Positions 1 to 11,269 of a stretch of 64,000 nt of DNA are shown one piece after another. Position 1 is the first letter of the stretch; every line of letters starts with the position of its first letter. Origin of the DNA: Bacillota bacterium (lineage in GTDB: Bacteria > Bacillota > Sulfobacillia > Symbiobacteriales > Symbiobacteriaceae); contig JAMNXV010000114.1 of the NCBI GenBank assembly GCA_023623185.1, positions 1 through 64,000 on the forward strand, read 5' to 3'. The notes under the pieces were generated by a model. That model made no database searches. It was not told where the DNA came from and saw nothing but the letters and a program-made list of their open reading frames with translations. The position numbers and the translations under genes were made by a program.

Positions 1-3000
1 CCCTCCGGCTCCATCTTGATCCGCACCCGCGTCGGCCCCGGGTGGGCCCGCAGCACCCGCTCCACCCGGCGCATCATCGGCGAGTCCTGATCCCGCGCCG
101 GTACGCGCAGATAGACGAACTTGGGCTCTGGCGCACCGGGCGTCTCCCGCACGGGCTCCCGGGCGGCTTGCGAGCCCGGTTCCTGAGCGGCTAACCTCAC
201 GTCTTGCCGCCGGGCCTGGCCGGCAGCCGCACGCTGGGTCTCCCGCCCCGCAGCCTCCACCGGCTCCGGCGGCCGCGGCCGCCGGGGCCGTTCGTCGTCC
301 CGGAGCAGGCTCACCTCATCCGCCAGCAGCTTCACCTCGTCCTCCTGCACCTGCAGCCGGCCCCGCACCAGCAGCGGGTGCTCCTCCCGCAGCAGGCGGG
401 CGCAGGACTGCAGCACCCGCGGGAAGACCACCACCTCCACCTGGCCGGTCTGGTCCTCCAGCGTCAGGAAGGCCATGTTGGCGCCGGAGCGGGTCGTCAC
501 CTGCTTCAGCCCGGCCAGCATGCCCCCCACCGCCACCTTTGCGCCGTCCCGCTGCTCGGGCAGCGCCGCGACCGGCAGGCAGCCGTGCACCGCCAGGGCC
601 GCCTGGTACTGCCTGAGCGGGTGGCCCGACACGTAGAAGCCCAGGACCTCCTTCTCCATCGCCAGCAGCCGCTGCGGCGGGAACTCCGGAATGTCCGGCA
701 GGGGCTCCGCGCCGCTGCTGCCCGGGGCCGCAACCCCCAGGTCGAAGAGCGAGATCTGCCCGGCCTGCCGGTGGCGCTGCAGCTTCTGCGCGTCCTCCAG
801 AATCTGATCCAGCGCCTCCAGCAGCTGCGACCGGTAGGCCGGCCTGCCGCCGGGCGGGGCCACCCGGTCGAAGGCCCCGGCCATGATCAGCGACTCCAGC
901 GCCCGCCGGTTCAGAGGGCGCAGGTCCACCCGCTCGCAGAGGTCCCGGAGGCTGGTGAAGGGTCCGCCCTCCTCCCGTGCGGCCACAATGGCCTCCACGG
1001 CGTTGGTCCCGATGTTCTTCACCGCCGCGAGGCCGAAGCGGATCTTCGCGCCGTCGGGCACGAACCGGGCGAACGAGGTGTTCACGTCCGGCGGCAGCAC
1101 CTGAATGCCCAGCCGGCGGCACTCCTCCATGTAGAGCGCCAGCTTCGCCTCCTGCCCCATCACCGAGTTCATCAGCGCGGCCATGAAGGCCACCGGATGG
1201 TGCCGCTTCAGGTAGGCGGTCTGGTAGGCCACCTTGGCGTACGGGGTCGCGTGGCACTTGTTGAAGCCGTAGTTGGCGAAGCGGATCATCTGGTCATAGA
1301 GCGCCGTGGCCACCTCATGGCTGTAGCCCCGCTCCTCCAGGGCCTCCATGAAGAGGCGGCCGTACTTCTCCATGTCCTCCCGCTTCTTCTTGGCGATGGC
1401 CCGGCGCAGCAGGTCGGCCTGCCCGAGGGAAAGCCCGGCCAGCCGGTGGGCGATCTGGATGATCTGCTCCTGGTAGACCATCACCCCGTAGGTCTCGCTG
1501 AGGATGGGCTCCAGATCCGGGTGCAGGTACTGCACCGCGTCCGGGTTCTGCTTGCCGGCGATGTAGTCGGGGATGTGCTCCATCGGCCCCGGCCGGCAAA
1601 GCGAGATGGTGGCGATGATGTCCTCGAACCGGGTCGGCTTCATCTGCCGCAGCACGTCGGCCACCCAGCCCGCCTCGATCTGGAAGAGCCCCAGGGTCTC
1701 GCCCCGGGCAATCATGGCGTAGGTCTCCGGGTCGTCCATGGGGATCTTTTCGATGTCAAACCCGGGCTCGTACTCCCGCACGTACTTCACGGCGTGGTCG
1801 ATCACCGTGAGGGTGCGCAGGCCCAGGAAGTCCATCTTCAGGAGGCCGATCTCCTTCAGCTGGTCCATGTCGAACTGGGTGACGATGGCGTCGTCGCCCA
1901 TCTTGTACAGCGGCACGTGCTCCACCAGCGGATCGGCGGTGATGACCACCCCGGCGGCGTGGACCGACGGGTTGCGGGGCATGCCCTCCACCGCCCGGGC
2001 GGTGTCGATCAGGAGGCGAATCTCCTCCCGCTCCTGGTACAGGGCGCGCAGCTCCTCGGTCTTCTCCAGGGCGCTGTCCAGAGACTGGCCCCACGGCAGC
2101 AGCTTGGCCACCCGGTCCACCTCACCGTAGCTCATGCCGAGAGCCCGGCCCACGTCCCGTACTGCCGCCCGGGCCGCCATGGTGTTGAAGGTGATCACCT
2201 GGGCGACGCACTCCGCCCCGTACTTGTTATGGACGTACTCGATGACCTCGCCGCGCCGCTCGTAGCAGAAGTCGATGTCGAAGTCGGGCATGTCCACCCG
2301 CTCCGGGTTCAGGAACCGCTCGAACAAGAGGCCGAACCGCAGGGGATCGACGTCGGTGATGCCCAGCACGTAGGCCACCAGCGACGACGCTCCCGAGCCC
2401 CGCCCCGGCCCCACGGGAATGGACCGGGAGCGGGCGTACTCCACGAAGTCCCACACGATCAGGAAGTAGCCGGCAAAGCCCATGCTGATGATCACGTTCA
2501 GCTCGTGCTCCAGCCGCTCCATCGCCCCCTCGGGCGGCTTCCCGCCATAGCGCGGCCCGATGCGCTCATAGCAGAGCTTGCGCAGGTATCCCGGTGCGTC
2601 GTAGCCGGGGGGCAGAGCGTAGTGGGGCAGGTGGATCTGGCCCAGGGGCAGCTCCACGTTGCACCGCTCGGCGATGGCCAGGCTGTTTTCCAGCGCGCCG
2701 GGGATGTGGCCGAAGCGCCAGTACATCTCCTCGGCCGACTTCACGTACATCTCGTTGGTGTTCATCCGCATGCGGTTCGGGTCGTCGACCGTCTTGTTGG
2801 TGCCGATGCAGATGAGCACATCCTGGGTGCGGGCATCCTGGGGGCCCAGGTAGTGGGCGTCATTGGTGGCCACCACCGGCAGCCCCTGCTCCAGCAGAAA
2901 GCGGTTGAGCCCCTGCTGCTCGGGCAGGCCCAGGTCCTGCAGCTCCAAGAAGTAGTGGTCGGGCCCGAAGATCTCCCGGTAGCGGCCGATGGTCTTCCTG

Positions 3001-3464
3001 GCCTCCTCCGTCTGGCCGGCCAGCACTTTCTGCGACACCTCGCCGGCCAGGCAGCCCGAAAGGACGATCAGCCCCTCCCGGTAGGTGTTCAGCAACTCCA
3101 GGTCGACCCGGGGCTTGTAGTAGAAGCCCTCGGTGTAGCCCGCCGAGACCAGCTTCACCAGGTTCTTGTAGCCGGTGTAGTTCTCGGCCAGCACCGTGAG
3201 GTGGTAGGGCTTCTCGCCGCCGGTCTTCACATGGCGCGAGCCGGGGGCCACGTAAAGCTCGCAGCCGATGATCGGCTTCACCCCGTGCTTGCGCATCGCA
3301 TTATAAAAAGGAAGCACGCCGAAGAGCACGCCGTGGTCGGTCATGGCCATCGCCCGCATGCCCAGCTCGGCGGCGCGCCGTGCCAGGGGCTCGATGCGGT
3401 TGGCCCCGTCCAGCAGCGAGTACTCGGTGTGCAGGTGCAGGTGCACGAACTCCGGGCGGCCCAT
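1..3464 (-). CDS. dnaE: DNA polymerase III alpha subunit (DnaE), 3' end truncated by window edge
   Basis: Reverse-strand reading gives MGRPEFVHLHLHTEYSLLDGANRIEPLARRA...AMTDHGVLFG (PHP domain), PDFDIDFCYERR, GPGRGSGASSLVAYVLGITDVDPL and FNKCHATPYAKVAYQTAYLK. It is absent from the ORF track because no stop lies inside the window. Confidence 0.95.
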   Translation of the reverse strand, partial: MGRPEFVHLHLHTEYSLLDGANRIEPLARRAAELGMRAMAMTDHGVLFGVLPFYNAMRKHGVKPIIGCELYVAPGSRHVKTGGEKPYHLTVLAENYTGYKNLVKLVSAGYTEGFYYKPRVDLELLNTYREGLIVLSGCLAGEVSQKVLAGQTEEARKTIGRYREIFGPDHYFLELQDLGLPEQQGLNRFLLEQGLPVVATNDAHYLGPQDARTQDVLICIGTNKTVDDPNRMRMNTNEMYVKSAEEMYWRFGHIPGALENSLAIAERCNVELPLGQIHLPHYALPPGYDAPGYLRKLCYERIGPRYGGKPPEGAMERLEHELNVIISMGFAGYFLIVWDFVEYARSRSIPVGPGRGSGASSLVAYVLGITDVDPLRFGLLFERFLNPERVDMPDFDIDFCYERRGEVIEYVHNKYGAECVAQVITFNTMAARAAVRDVGRALGMSYGEVDRVAKLLPWGQSLDSALEKTEELRALYQEREEIRLLIDTARAVEGMPRNPSVHAAGVVITADPLVEHVPLYKMGDDAIVTQFDMDQLKEIGLLKMDFLGLRTLTVIDHAVKYVREYEPGFDIEKIPMDDPETYAMIARGETLGLFQIEAGWVADVLRQMKPTRFEDIIATISLCRPGPMEHIPDYIAGKQNPDAVQYLHPDLEPILSETYGVMVYQEQIIQIAHRLAGLSLGQADLLRRAIAKKKREDMEKYGRLFMEALEERGYSHEVATALYDQMIRFANYGFNKCHATPYAKVAYQTAYLKRHHPVAFMAALMNSVMGQEAKLALYMEECRRLGIQVLPPDVNTSFARFVPDGAKIRFGLAAVKNIGTNAVEAIVAAREEGGPFTSLRDLCERVDLRPLNRRALESLIMAGAFDRVAPPGGRPAYRSQLLEALDQILEDAQKLQRHRQAGQISLFDLGVAAPGSSGAEPLPDIPEFPPQRLLAMEKEVLGFYVSGHPLRQYQAALAVHGCLPVAALPEQRDGAKVAVGGMLAGLKQVTTRSGANMAFLTLEDQTGQVEVVVFPRVLQSCARLLREEHPLLVRGRLQVQEDEVKLLADEVSLLRDDERPRRPRPPEPVEAAGRETQRAAAGQARRQDVRLAAQEPGSQAAREPVRETPGAPEPKFVYLRVPARDQDSPMMRRVERVLRAHPGPTRVRIKMEPE

Positions 3465-3648
3465 CTCTCCGTCACCTCGCTCGTTGCGGCAATGATTCGC
3501 CGCACGCCCCGACCGAACCTGCATTCGTCTGTAGTCTGGCCAGCAGGCCCAGCCAGAGATCTCGAGGGTCACCCGAATCATGGCGCCACCTCCTTTCAGC
3601 GAGGCGCCCCGCCCCACCACCCGGCTTACCCCAAAATGGCACAAAGAG

Positions 3649-3684
3649 GTGAGGCCCCACCGCGTGAGCGGCCTGGGGCCTCAC
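3649..3684 (-). terminator. Hairpin GTGAGGCCCCA...TGGGGCCTCAC downstream of the aldo/keto reductase
   Basis: 11-bp perfect stem with inner CCGC/GCGG pairing, just after the stop at 3695. Confidence 0.5.
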
Positions 3685-3694
3685 CCTCATACGT

Positions 3695-4555
3695 CTACAA
3701 CACTTCCAGCGGCACCTTCCGGGTCGGCGGCGGGAACGCCCGGTCCAGCTCCGCCAGGTCCTCCGCCGTCAGCGTCAGATCCAGCGCCGCCCGGTTCTCC
3801 CGCACGTGCTCCGGCCGGCTCGCCTTCGGAATCACCATGATGTCCCCCTGCCGGAGGATCCACGCCAGCGCGACCTGCGCCGCCGTGGCGCCGTGGCGCG
3901 CGGCGACCCGCTGCAGCGTCGGGTTCCGCAGAATGCGCCCCTGCTCGATCGGTGAGTAGGCCATGATGGGAATGCGCCGCTCCCGGTGCCAGGGCAGGAG
4001 GTCGAACTCAATGCCCCGCCGGCTCAGGTTGTAGAGCACCTGATTGGTGGCCACTTTGGCGCCGCCCCGAATCCCCACCAGTTCCTCCATGTCGTCGGTG
4101 TCGAAGTTGCTCACGCCCCAGTACCGGATCTTCCCGGCCTTCTGCAGTTCCGCGAAGGCCTCCAGCGTCTCCGAGAGGGGATACCGCCCGCGCCAGTGCA
4201 GCAGGTAGAGGTCGATCCGATCGGTGCGGAGGCGGCGGAGCGACCGCTCGCAGGCCTCGATGGTGCGCCGCCGCGACGCGTTGCCGGGCAGCACCTTGCT
4301 CACCAGGAAGACCTCGTCCCGCCGGCCCTCGATGGCCTCGGCCACCACCTCCTCGGCCCCACCGGATGCGTACATCTCTGCCGTGTCGATGAGCGTCATG
4401 CCCAGGTCAATCCCCAGGCGCAGGGCGGCCGCCTCCTCCCGGCGGGAGCGGCGGTCCTCGCCCATGTACCACGTGCCCTGGCCCAGGATCGGCACGCGCT
4501 CGCCGGAAGGAAGGCGCAGCGTCGGAACGGGATGGACAGGCTCGTGCTGCGTCAT
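3695..4555 (-). CDS. Aldo/keto reductase
   Basis: C-terminal ~286 aa of the 1992-aa [37 protein letters not shown]...[15 protein letters not shown]...LYLLHWRG...GVSNFD...[10 protein letters not shown]. The upstream part of that ORF is antisense shadow. Confidence 0.93.
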   Translation of the reverse strand: MTQHEPVHPVPTLRLPSGERVPILGQGTWYMGEDRRSRREEAAALRLGIDLGMTLIDTAEMYASGGAEEVVAEAIEGRRDEVFLVSKVLPGNASRRRTIEACERSLRRLRTDRIDLYLLHWRGRYPLSETLEAFAELQKAGKIRYWGVSNFDTDDMEELVGIRGGAKVATNQVLYNLSRRGIEFDLLPWHRERRIPIMAYSPIEQGRILRNPTLQRVAARHGATAAQVALAWILRQGDIMVIPKASRPEHVRENRAALDLTLTAEDLAELDRAFPPPTRKVPLEVL

Positions 4556-4675
4556 GGGGCACCTCCTCACCGCAGGACTCTCAAGCCCAATCTTACCACA
4601 GCCAGGCTCAGCAGGAGACTGCGCCCGCCGGAAGAAGTATTTATGTTTACCACGACACGATTGCGAGGCATCCGG

Positions 4676-7645
4676 ATGATCACGGTTCACGGCAGTTTCG
4701 TCCCCTCCGGCGCCGCCGGCTTCTTTTTCCTCTGGGGCCTCGATGACGGCGCCGCCCAGCCCGCCGCGCCCCAGCGGCGTCGCAGCCGCGGGATCCCTGC
4801 ACATCCGCATGCGGCCGCGCCGGAGGCGCTCTACCCCATCCTGCGGGGGCTGCCCTACCTCAGCACCCTCACCCTGGTACAGTGGCAGCCCGCGTACGAC
4901 GGCGCCAGCCCCGCGAGGCTCCCGGGGGTCGCCCTGTCGCTGCCCAACGCCGTGCAGTGGCTGCTGGATCTGCCCGATCACTTCGACGGCGCCCCCCTCC
5001 GCCCCGGGCACAGCCTGCGGCTCTGGAGCGTGGCCGCCAAACTGCTGCTGGAGTTCCTGGGGCGGGGCCGTATGCTGCCGGTCCTGCGGGCAGAGGCCGG
5101 GGTGCCGGCCGCCGGCTGGACGCTGCACCTGACCGACGCCGAGGACGCCCGCCGCCTGACCCGGCTGGCAGCCGGCCTGCCGGAGGCCTGCCGCGCCCTG
5201 GTGCCGCCGGACCGCAGCCCGAGGGCCTACCCGCTGCCGGCTGCCGATGCGCTGGTGCACCAGTTCATGCGCACCGCCGCGGCCGGCGTGATCCGGCTCC
5301 TCCTGGAAGACGTGCCCCTGCCGGAGGCCGAGTCGCTGCAGGACACCGCCCTGCGCCACTGGCTGGCGGCCCTGGCCGGCGACGCGCCCCGCGACCTGCC
5401 CCCGGGCCTCCCGGGCGAGCAGGCGCTCCTTGCCGCCCTGGACCGCTGGACCGCGCCCGCCACCGGCGTGCTGGGCCACGCCAGCCTGCGCACGGGGCTG
5501 CGCCTGAATCTGCCCGGCCCCGAGACCGGCGGCGACTGGGAGCTGGAGCTCACGCTGCACGCGCCCGAAGAAGGGGCGCTGCCCATCACGGCCGATGGGG
5601 TCTGGGCCAGCCTGGGGGGCGAGGTGGAGATCGGCGGACAGCGCTACCGCAACGCCGAGCAGCGGCTGCTGGCCGACCTGCCGGCGATGGCGCGCCTCTT
5701 CCCGCCGCTCGCGCCGCTGCTGGAGGATCCTGCCCCCTCCCGCGTCGCCATCACCGCGGACGATGTGATGGCGCTCATCCAGGAGGGCGCGCTGCTGCTG
5801 CAGCAGGCCGGCCACCCCGTGCTGCTGCCGGCCGCCCTGGTGAAGCCGGCCTCCTTGCGGGTCGGCATGCGCCTCAGCCCCGCCGGCGATGGCCCCTCGC
5901 TGTTCGGCCTGCACCAGATCGTCGACGTGCGGTGGGACGTGGCTCTGGGCGACACCGGGCTCACCCTGGACGAACTGCGCCACCTGGCCCAGCAGAAGCG
6001 GCCGCTGGTGCAGATGCACGGGCAGTGGGTGCGGGTGGATGCGCGCACGCTGGCTGCGGTCCTGAAGCGCATCGAGCAGCACGAGAAGCAGATGGAGCTG
6101 GGCACCGCCCTGCGCCTGGCCCCGGAGGTGGATGAGACGACGGCCACCGGCTGGATCGCCGAGCTGCTGGAGCGGCTGGAGGAGCCCGCACGGGTGGAGC
6201 CGGTGCCAACCCCCCGGGGCTTCACCGGCACGCTGCGGCCCTACCAGGAGCGGGGGCTGGCGTGGCTCGCGTTCCTGCGCCGCTACGGCCTGGGCGCCTG
6301 CCTGGCCGACGACATGGGGCTGGGTAAGACGGTTCAGCTCATCGCGCTGCTCCTGCACGAGCGGGAGAACGGGCTGGCGGCCGGGCCCACGCTTCTCATC
6401 TGCCCCGTCTCGGTGCTGGGCAACTGGCGGCGGGAGCTGGCCCGCTTCGCCCCGGGCCTGCGGGTGCTGGTTCACCACGGGGCGAACCGGCTGGGCGAGT
6501 CGGATTTCGCCCGTGAGGCGGCGGCGCACGATGTGGTGCTCACCACCTACTCGCTGATCGCCCGCGATGCGGAACTGCTGGGTAAGGTGACGTGGAACGG
6601 CATCGTCGCCGACGAGGCACAGAACCTGAAGAACCCGGACACCCTGCACGCCCGGGCCCTGCGCCGGCTCACCGGCGGATACCGCATCGCCCTCACCGGC
6701 ACGCCCATCGAGAACCACCTGGGCGACCTCTGGTCCCTCTTCCAGTTCCTCAACCCCGGCCTCCTGGGCAGCCGGGAGGAGTTCCAGCGGCGCTACGCGA
6801 TACCCATCCAGCGGTTCGACGATGACGAGGCGGCCGCGCAGCTGCGCCGGCAGGTGGGGCCCTTCATCCTGCGCCGGCACAAGAACGATCCCGCCATCGC
6901 GCTGGACCTGCCCGAGAAGCTGGAGAACACCGAACTGGTCACCCTGTCGGTGGAGCAGGCGGCGCTCTACGAGGCCATCGTGCAGGAGACCCTGGAGCGG
7001 GTCGCCCGGTCCGAGGGCATCCAGCGGCGCGGCGCCATCCTCGCGGGCCTCACCCGACTGAAGCAGGTCTGCAACCACCCCGCGGCCGTCACCGGCGACG
7101 GCCCCCTGGCGGGCCGGAGCGGCAAGATCGACCGGCTGGTGGAACTCCTCCGGGAGGTGCTGGCGGCCGGCGAGCAGGCCCTGCTCTTCACCCAGTTCGC
7201 CCGCTTCGGCGCCCGGCTGCAGGCCTACCTGGCCGAGACGCTGGGCTGCGCGGCGCTCTTCCTGCACGGCGGAACGCCGCAACCCGAGCGGGAGCGGCTC
7301 ATCGCCCAGTTCCAGGGCGGCGAGGCGCCGCTCTTCATCCTGTCCCTGAAGGCCGGCGGCCTCGGGCTCAACCTCACCGCCGCCACCCACGTCTTCCACG
7401 TGGACCGCTGGTGGAACCCCGCGGTCGAGGACCAGGCCACCGACCGGGCCTACCGCATCGGCCAGACCCGGCGGGTGCTGGTGCACCGGCTGGTCACCGC
7501 CGGCACGCTGGAGGAGCGCATCGACCGGCTGCTGGCCGAGAAGCGGGCCCTGGCGGGCCAGGTGATCGGCAGCGGCGAATCCTGGCTGGGCCAGCTCTCC
7601 ACCGAGGAGCTGCGGGCCCTGATCACGCTGGAACGGGAGGCGTAG
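4676..7645 (+). CDS. SNF2-family DEAD/DEAH helicase (YwqA-like)
   Basis: SNF2 motifs: [97 protein letters not shown]. Start chosen as [12 protein letters not shown] (alternative 4643). Confidence 0.95.
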   Translation: MITVHGSFVPSGAAGFFFLWGLDDGAAQPAAPQRRRSRGIPAHPHAAAPEALYPILRGLPYLSTLTLVQWQPAYDGASPARLPGVALSLPNAVQWLLDLPDHFDGAPLRPGHSLRLWSVAAKLLLEFLGRGRMLPVLRAEAGVPAAGWTLHLTDAEDARRLTRLAAGLPEACRALVPPDRSPRAYPLPAADALVHQFMRTAAAGVIRLLLEDVPLPEAESLQDTALRHWLAALAGDAPRDLPPGLPGEQALLAALDRWTAPATGVLGHASLRTGLRLNLPGPETGGDWELELTLHAPEEGALPITADGVWASLGGEVEIGGQRYRNAEQRLLADLPAMARLFPPLAPLLEDPAPSRVAITADDVMALIQEGALLLQQAGHPVLLPAALVKPASLRVGMRLSPAGDGPSLFGLHQIVDVRWDVALGDTGLTLDELRHLAQQKRPLVQMHGQWVRVDARTLAAVLKRIEQHEKQMELGTALRLAPEVDETTATGWIAELLERLEEPARVEPVPTPRGFTGTLRPYQERGLAWLAFLRRYGLGACLADDMGLGKTVQLIALLLHERENGLAAGPTLLICPVSVLGNWRRELARFAPGLRVLVHHGANRLGESDFAREAAAHDVVLTTYSLIARDAELLGKVTWNGIVADEAQNLKNPDTLHARALRRLTGGYRIALTGTPIENHLGDLWSLFQFLNPGLLGSREEFQRRYAIPIQRFDDDEAAAQLRRQVGPFILRRHKNDPAIALDLPEKLENTELVTLSVEQAALYEAIVQETLERVARSEGIQRRGAILAGLTRLKQVCNHPAAVTGDGPLAGRSGKIDRLVELLREVLAAGEQALLFTQFARFGARLQAYLAETLGCAALFLHGGTPQPERERLIAQFQGGEAPLFILSLKAGGLGLNLTAATHVFHVDRWWNPAVEDQATDRAYRIGQTRRVLVHRLVTAGTLEERIDRLLAEKRALAGQVIGSGESWLGQLSTEELRALITLEREA

Positions 7646-7648
7646 GCC

Positions 7649-9742
7649 GTGGCGGAATGGCTGAGCGAGCGCTGGCTCGCCTACCTGCAGGAGGAACTGC
7701 TGCTTGTGCCGATGACCCCTGGCCAGCGGAAGAGCGCCGAGCGGGGCGATGCCCGGCTCACCTTCGCGCGGGGCAGGATCGAGGCCGAGGTGAGCGTGGG
7801 CACAACGGGGGCCATCGCCACCGCGACGTTGAAGATCCGGCCCTTCGGGCAGCGGGAGTGGCGCCGCATCGAGGCGGCCATCGCCCGTGATCCCGAGGCG
7901 GCCCGTCGGCTGCTGAGCGGCACGGTGGGCCCCGACCTGGAGTCGCTGTTCAACAAGGCCGGCGCCAGCCTTCTGCCCGCGGGCCGCGGGCTGAGCCACC
8001 GCTGCACCTGCAACCAGGGCGCGGGCTGCCGGCACCAGCGGGTCCTGGCCGTGCGGGCGGCGCGCGCCTTTGCCGCCAACCCCTTCCTGTGGTTTCAGGT
8101 GCTGGGGCGGGAGCGGGACGAGCTGCTGGCGGGCGTGCGGGCCCATCTGGCTGACCGGGCGGGGTCCGCGGGGCATCTGCCGACGGGGGCAGCTGGCCTG
8201 CTGTCGGCGGCGACGCTGGAGCCCCTGCTTGACCCCCGCCGGTTCCTGTTCACGGAGACCGACCCGGCCGACATCCCGGTCCGGCCTGAGGAGGCGGAGG
8301 TGCCCGACGCCCTCCTCCGGGTGCTCGGGCCGCTGCCGCTGGCGCCGGAGCTGAACCGCACCCGCCGCTACGAGATCGCCCCGGTGGCGCGCTGGGGCCG
8401 CACCTTCAACGTGCACCAGCTGGTGGAGGAGACGGCCGAGCAGGTGCTGGCCCGCTACTACCGCGCCGTCAGCGTCGGCGCTGCGGAGCTGGCCAGGGGC
8501 GAGCGCGCGCCGGTCTACCGGGAGGAGCCCCTGCCCGGAAAGCGCATTCCCCCGCGGGACCGGATCGCCGACGAGATCGCCGCCCTGGTGGCGGAGCGCG
8601 CGGAGAGCATCGCACTGGACGAGCTCGTGGCCGCCTGCCCCACCGCCGCGGCCCTGCCCTGGGAGACCGCCGCCCAGGCGGTGCGGGAGGCGGCCGCGCG
8701 CCTGCCCGCGGGCTACCTCGTGCTGGCCGGCCGCTGCGTCGCCCGCCGGGACGACCTCCTGAGCGGCGCCGCCTTCCGCCACGTCATCACCTGGCCCGAG
8801 TGGCAGTCGCGGCGGCTCAGCCCCTCCGGCGACTGGTTCCTGGCGCTGGCCCTCATCGGCTGCCGCCCGCCGTTTGAGGCGGAGGTCGGGGGAGTGGCCG
8901 TCCCTGCCCCCGGCGTCCACGAATCCGCCGACCCCGTCTTCGCCCTGCTGGAGCCCGAGGTCGGCGACGAGCTGATCATCACCGTGGCGGAGGCCGAGCC
9001 CCTCCGGCTGCACGTGCAGCTGCGCCGCCGGGCCGCCCGCAGCCTGCTGGAGCCGCTGCCGGCCGACCAGGCTGCCGCCCGGATCGTGGCGACTGCGATT
9101 GCGACCGACCCGTACCAGGGCATCGCGGAGGCCGACGTGATTCAGCTCCTGCTGGCCGAGGGCTTCTACCGGCCCGGCCGCATGCCCGACCCGGTCTGGC
9201 TGCTGCCCATGCCCGCCGTGGGCGAACCGATCCGATGGGGCTCGGGCCGGAGGATCGTCTCCTCGTACTGGGGGCGGTCTTCGCTGACCCCGGGCACCCA
9301 TCCGCTCCACTGGCGCCAGGGAACGCGCTTCACCCCCGGCTTCGGGAACTGCCTCGCCGCGCTGCCGCTCCCTGAGCGCCGCGCAGCCCTGACGCTGGTC
9401 GAGACGTGGGCGGAGCGCTGGCACGGCAGCCTGCTGAATCCCGATCACCCGCCTCCTCTTAGCGCGTTCCTCCACTTCCTGCTCAACTGGGCGCCGGTGA
9501 TCGCCCAGCAGCTGAACCTCTCGGCGGAAGCTGCCCTCCGGGCGCTGGGCCTGGGCATCCGCTGCCTGGTGGACGCCGAGCCGGCGATGGCCCGGGTGTA
9601 TCGCCCGTTCCTGGAGGCCTGCGGGGCCGTCGAGCCCTTCCGGCACCGGCTGGAGACCCTGCCGCCGCTGCACACGCCGGAGTTTCAGGTGTGGGAGATG
9701 GAAGGCTTCCGCTGGCTGGGCCCGGAGTTGAGTCTTTCTTAG
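7649..9742 (+). CDS. SWIM zinc-finger domain protein (YwqB-like)
   Basis: SWIM motif [23 protein letters not shown] (CxC...CxH); starts 3 nt after the SNF2 stop. Confidence 0.85.
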   Translation: MAEWLSERWLAYLQEELLLVPMTPGQRKSAERGDARLTFARGRIEAEVSVGTTGAIATATLKIRPFGQREWRRIEAAIARDPEAARRLLSGTVGPDLESLFNKAGASLLPAGRGLSHRCTCNQGAGCRHQRVLAVRAARAFAANPFLWFQVLGRERDELLAGVRAHLADRAGSAGHLPTGAAGLLSAATLEPLLDPRRFLFTETDPADIPVRPEEAEVPDALLRVLGPLPLAPELNRTRRYEIAPVARWGRTFNVHQLVEETAEQVLARYYRAVSVGAAELARGERAPVYREEPLPGKRIPPRDRIADEIAALVAERAESIALDELVAACPTAAALPWETAAQAVREAAARLPAGYLVLAGRCVARRDDLLSGAAFRHVITWPEWQSRRLSPSGDWFLALALIGCRPPFEAEVGGVAVPAPGVHESADPVFALLEPEVGDELIITVAEAEPLRLHVQLRRRAARSLLEPLPADQAAARIVATAIATDPYQGIAEADVIQLLLAEGFYRPGRMPDPVWLLPMPAVGEPIRWGSGRRIVSSYWGRSSLTPGTHPLHWRQGTRFTPGFGNCLAALPLPERRAALTLVETWAERWHGSLLNPDHPPPLSAFLHFLLNWAPVIAQQLNLSAEAALRALGLGIRCLVDAEPAMARVYRPFLEACGAVEPFRHRLETLPPLHTPEFQVWEMEGFRWLGPELSLS

Positions 9743-9750
9743 AACACCGG

Positions 9751-9774
9751 ACCAGGGTGCGAGCGCACCCTGGT
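9751..9774 (+). terminator. Hairpin ACCAGGGTGC-GAGC-GCACCCTGGT
   Basis: 10-bp perfect stem immediately after the SWIM gene stop. Confidence 0.65.
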
Positions 9775-9840
9775 CTGGTCGTTTCCGGAGACCGGCTTAC
9801 ACAAGGCGTGGAGCCGCCTTCCCGCAGTTAATGTGTTCGG

Positions 9841-10071
9841 GGTGAGCGGATGAGCCAGGATGAAGAATCGGGTGGCTCACTTGCTCACCATTCGGGTCAC
9901 CCAGGAACCCCACTGCGCGGCAAGGACGCCCGAAATCTGTGGGAAAAAGGCCCCCACGGCCCCCAATAAGGGCGCGCGAGGGGGCCCGCGCGCAGTCCTG
10001 CCGGTTAGTTGAAGCGTGAATGGTGACCGGATGAGCCAGGCGGGAAAGACAGGTGGCTCACTTCTTCACCA
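9841..10071. repeat. Two direct copies (9841-9889 and 10021-10071) of a palindromic ~50 nt element
   Basis: GGTGAGCGGATGAGCCAGG-(variable)-GGTGGCTCACTTGCTCACC versus TGGTGACCGGATGAGCCAGG-(variable)-AGGTGGCTCACTTCTTCACCA; inner stem TGAGCC/GGCTCA in both. Confidence 0.7.
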
Positions 10072-10350
10072 CGGCCGGGGCACACAAGGGCTGCTCGCCA
10101 GGCTTGATCTGGAGCGTGCCGGCTCCACATCGCCCTGAGCGTCTCCAAGGTCAGGACAGACCAAGTTTCTGTTGAAACAAAGAGTCCCAGAACATCTGGC
10201 AGGCGATCTTCACCCACTCGCGGAAGCACCGCTCAGGAAACCATGAAGGGGTGAACATCATTCGACGTACTGCGGTACATCCTTGAAGAGCTGAGACCCC
10301 GGGCCGTCACTTCAGACGAAGGCCTGTTCCAGCACCAGGAGTCTCAGGCG

Positions 10351-11256
10351 ATGTTCAGCCTCCCCGTCGTTCACCTTCCCTTTGACGCGGCGAATCCCGC
10401 CCACTGGCAGGACCGGGGGTACATCCTCGACTTCCTCTGCACTGCTGGCGGCGGCGACCTGCTCGACTTCGGCCCGGGCGATGGCTGGCCCTCGCTGCTC
10501 GTCGCGCCTTTCGCCCGGCACGTGACGGGAGTTGACGCCTCGCCCAGGCGAGTGGCCGTCTGCGAGGCGAACGCCCACAGGCTGGGGGTCAGCAATTTCC
10601 GTTGCATCCACGTGCCGGCGGGCCGGCCGCTGCCGTTTCCGGACAACAGCTTCGACGGCATTCTGGCCGCCAGCGCGGTGGAACAGACGCCCGAACCCAG
10701 ACAGACCCTGCGGGAGCTGCACCGGGTGTTGAAGCCGGGCGGAAGGCTGCGCCTTCATTACGAAGGGCTCGCCCGCTACCGCGGGGGAAACGAGTACGAA
10801 CTGGATGCGTGGGAGAGCGAACCCGGTGTCACGCAGATCCTCATCATCCAGCGGTTGACCGAGAAGGAGCAGGCCAACTACTGTCGCCTGCAGTTTCGGC
10901 TCTCGCGAGACCAGCTCGCCCAACTCCTCACCGGAGGCGGCGAAATCCGTTTCGATGCCCTCACGACCCGAGGGCTGCAGCGGGCCCGGGCGGCTCTCAC
11001 CGAGGCCGTCTGCTGGTCGCTGACGCACCCCGGCTGCCGAACCTGGCTTAGATGGATGCGCGAGGTGGGCTTTGCGGACGCCGTCCCCACCCATTCCGGA
11101 GGGCGGGCAGCCCGGCGCGCCTTCGAGGCCGTTCCCCCCGACAGCCGCCCGGCAGACCTGGCCGGTGTCGATGCGTTCCTCCGGCCGTTGGTGATGGTCG
11201 CCGTCGCCCTGGAAGCCCCCGCGGAGCTGGATCCGCCGATCACGGCGGTGAAGTAG
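10351..11256 (+). CDS. Class I SAM-dependent methyltransferase
   Basis: LLDFGPGDGWPSLLVAPFARHVTGVDASPRRV...LPFPDNSFDGILAASAVEQTPEPRQTLRELHRVLKPGGRLRLHYEG. Confidence 0.88.
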   Translation: MFSLPVVHLPFDAANPAHWQDRGYILDFLCTAGGGDLLDFGPGDGWPSLLVAPFARHVTGVDASPRRVAVCEANAHRLGVSNFRCIHVPAGRPLPFPDNSFDGILAASAVEQTPEPRQTLRELHRVLKPGGRLRLHYEGLARYRGGNEYELDAWESEPGVTQILIIQRLTEKEQANYCRLQFRLSRDQLAQLLTGGGEIRFDALTTRGLQRARAALTEAVCWSLTHPGCRTWLRWMREVGFADAVPTHSGGRAARRAFEAVPPDSRPADLAGVDAFLRPLVMVAVALEAPAELDPPITAVK

Positions 11257-11269
11257 CGGGGCCGGGGCT

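Noticed and set aside
204-3959. 1251-aa plus-strand ORF
   Set aside because: Antisense to dnaE and the aldo/keto reductase; composition is H/R/P/Q/L-rich shadow sequence with no domain.
4556-9673. N-terminal ~1700 aa of the 1992-aa minus ORF (3695..9673)
   Set aside because: Antisense shadow of the SNF2 and SWIM genes; only the last ~286 aa (aldo/keto reductase) is real.
10005-10229. 74-aa minus ORF over the second hairpin repeat
   Set aside because: No RBS or family; probably fortuitous within the repeat region.
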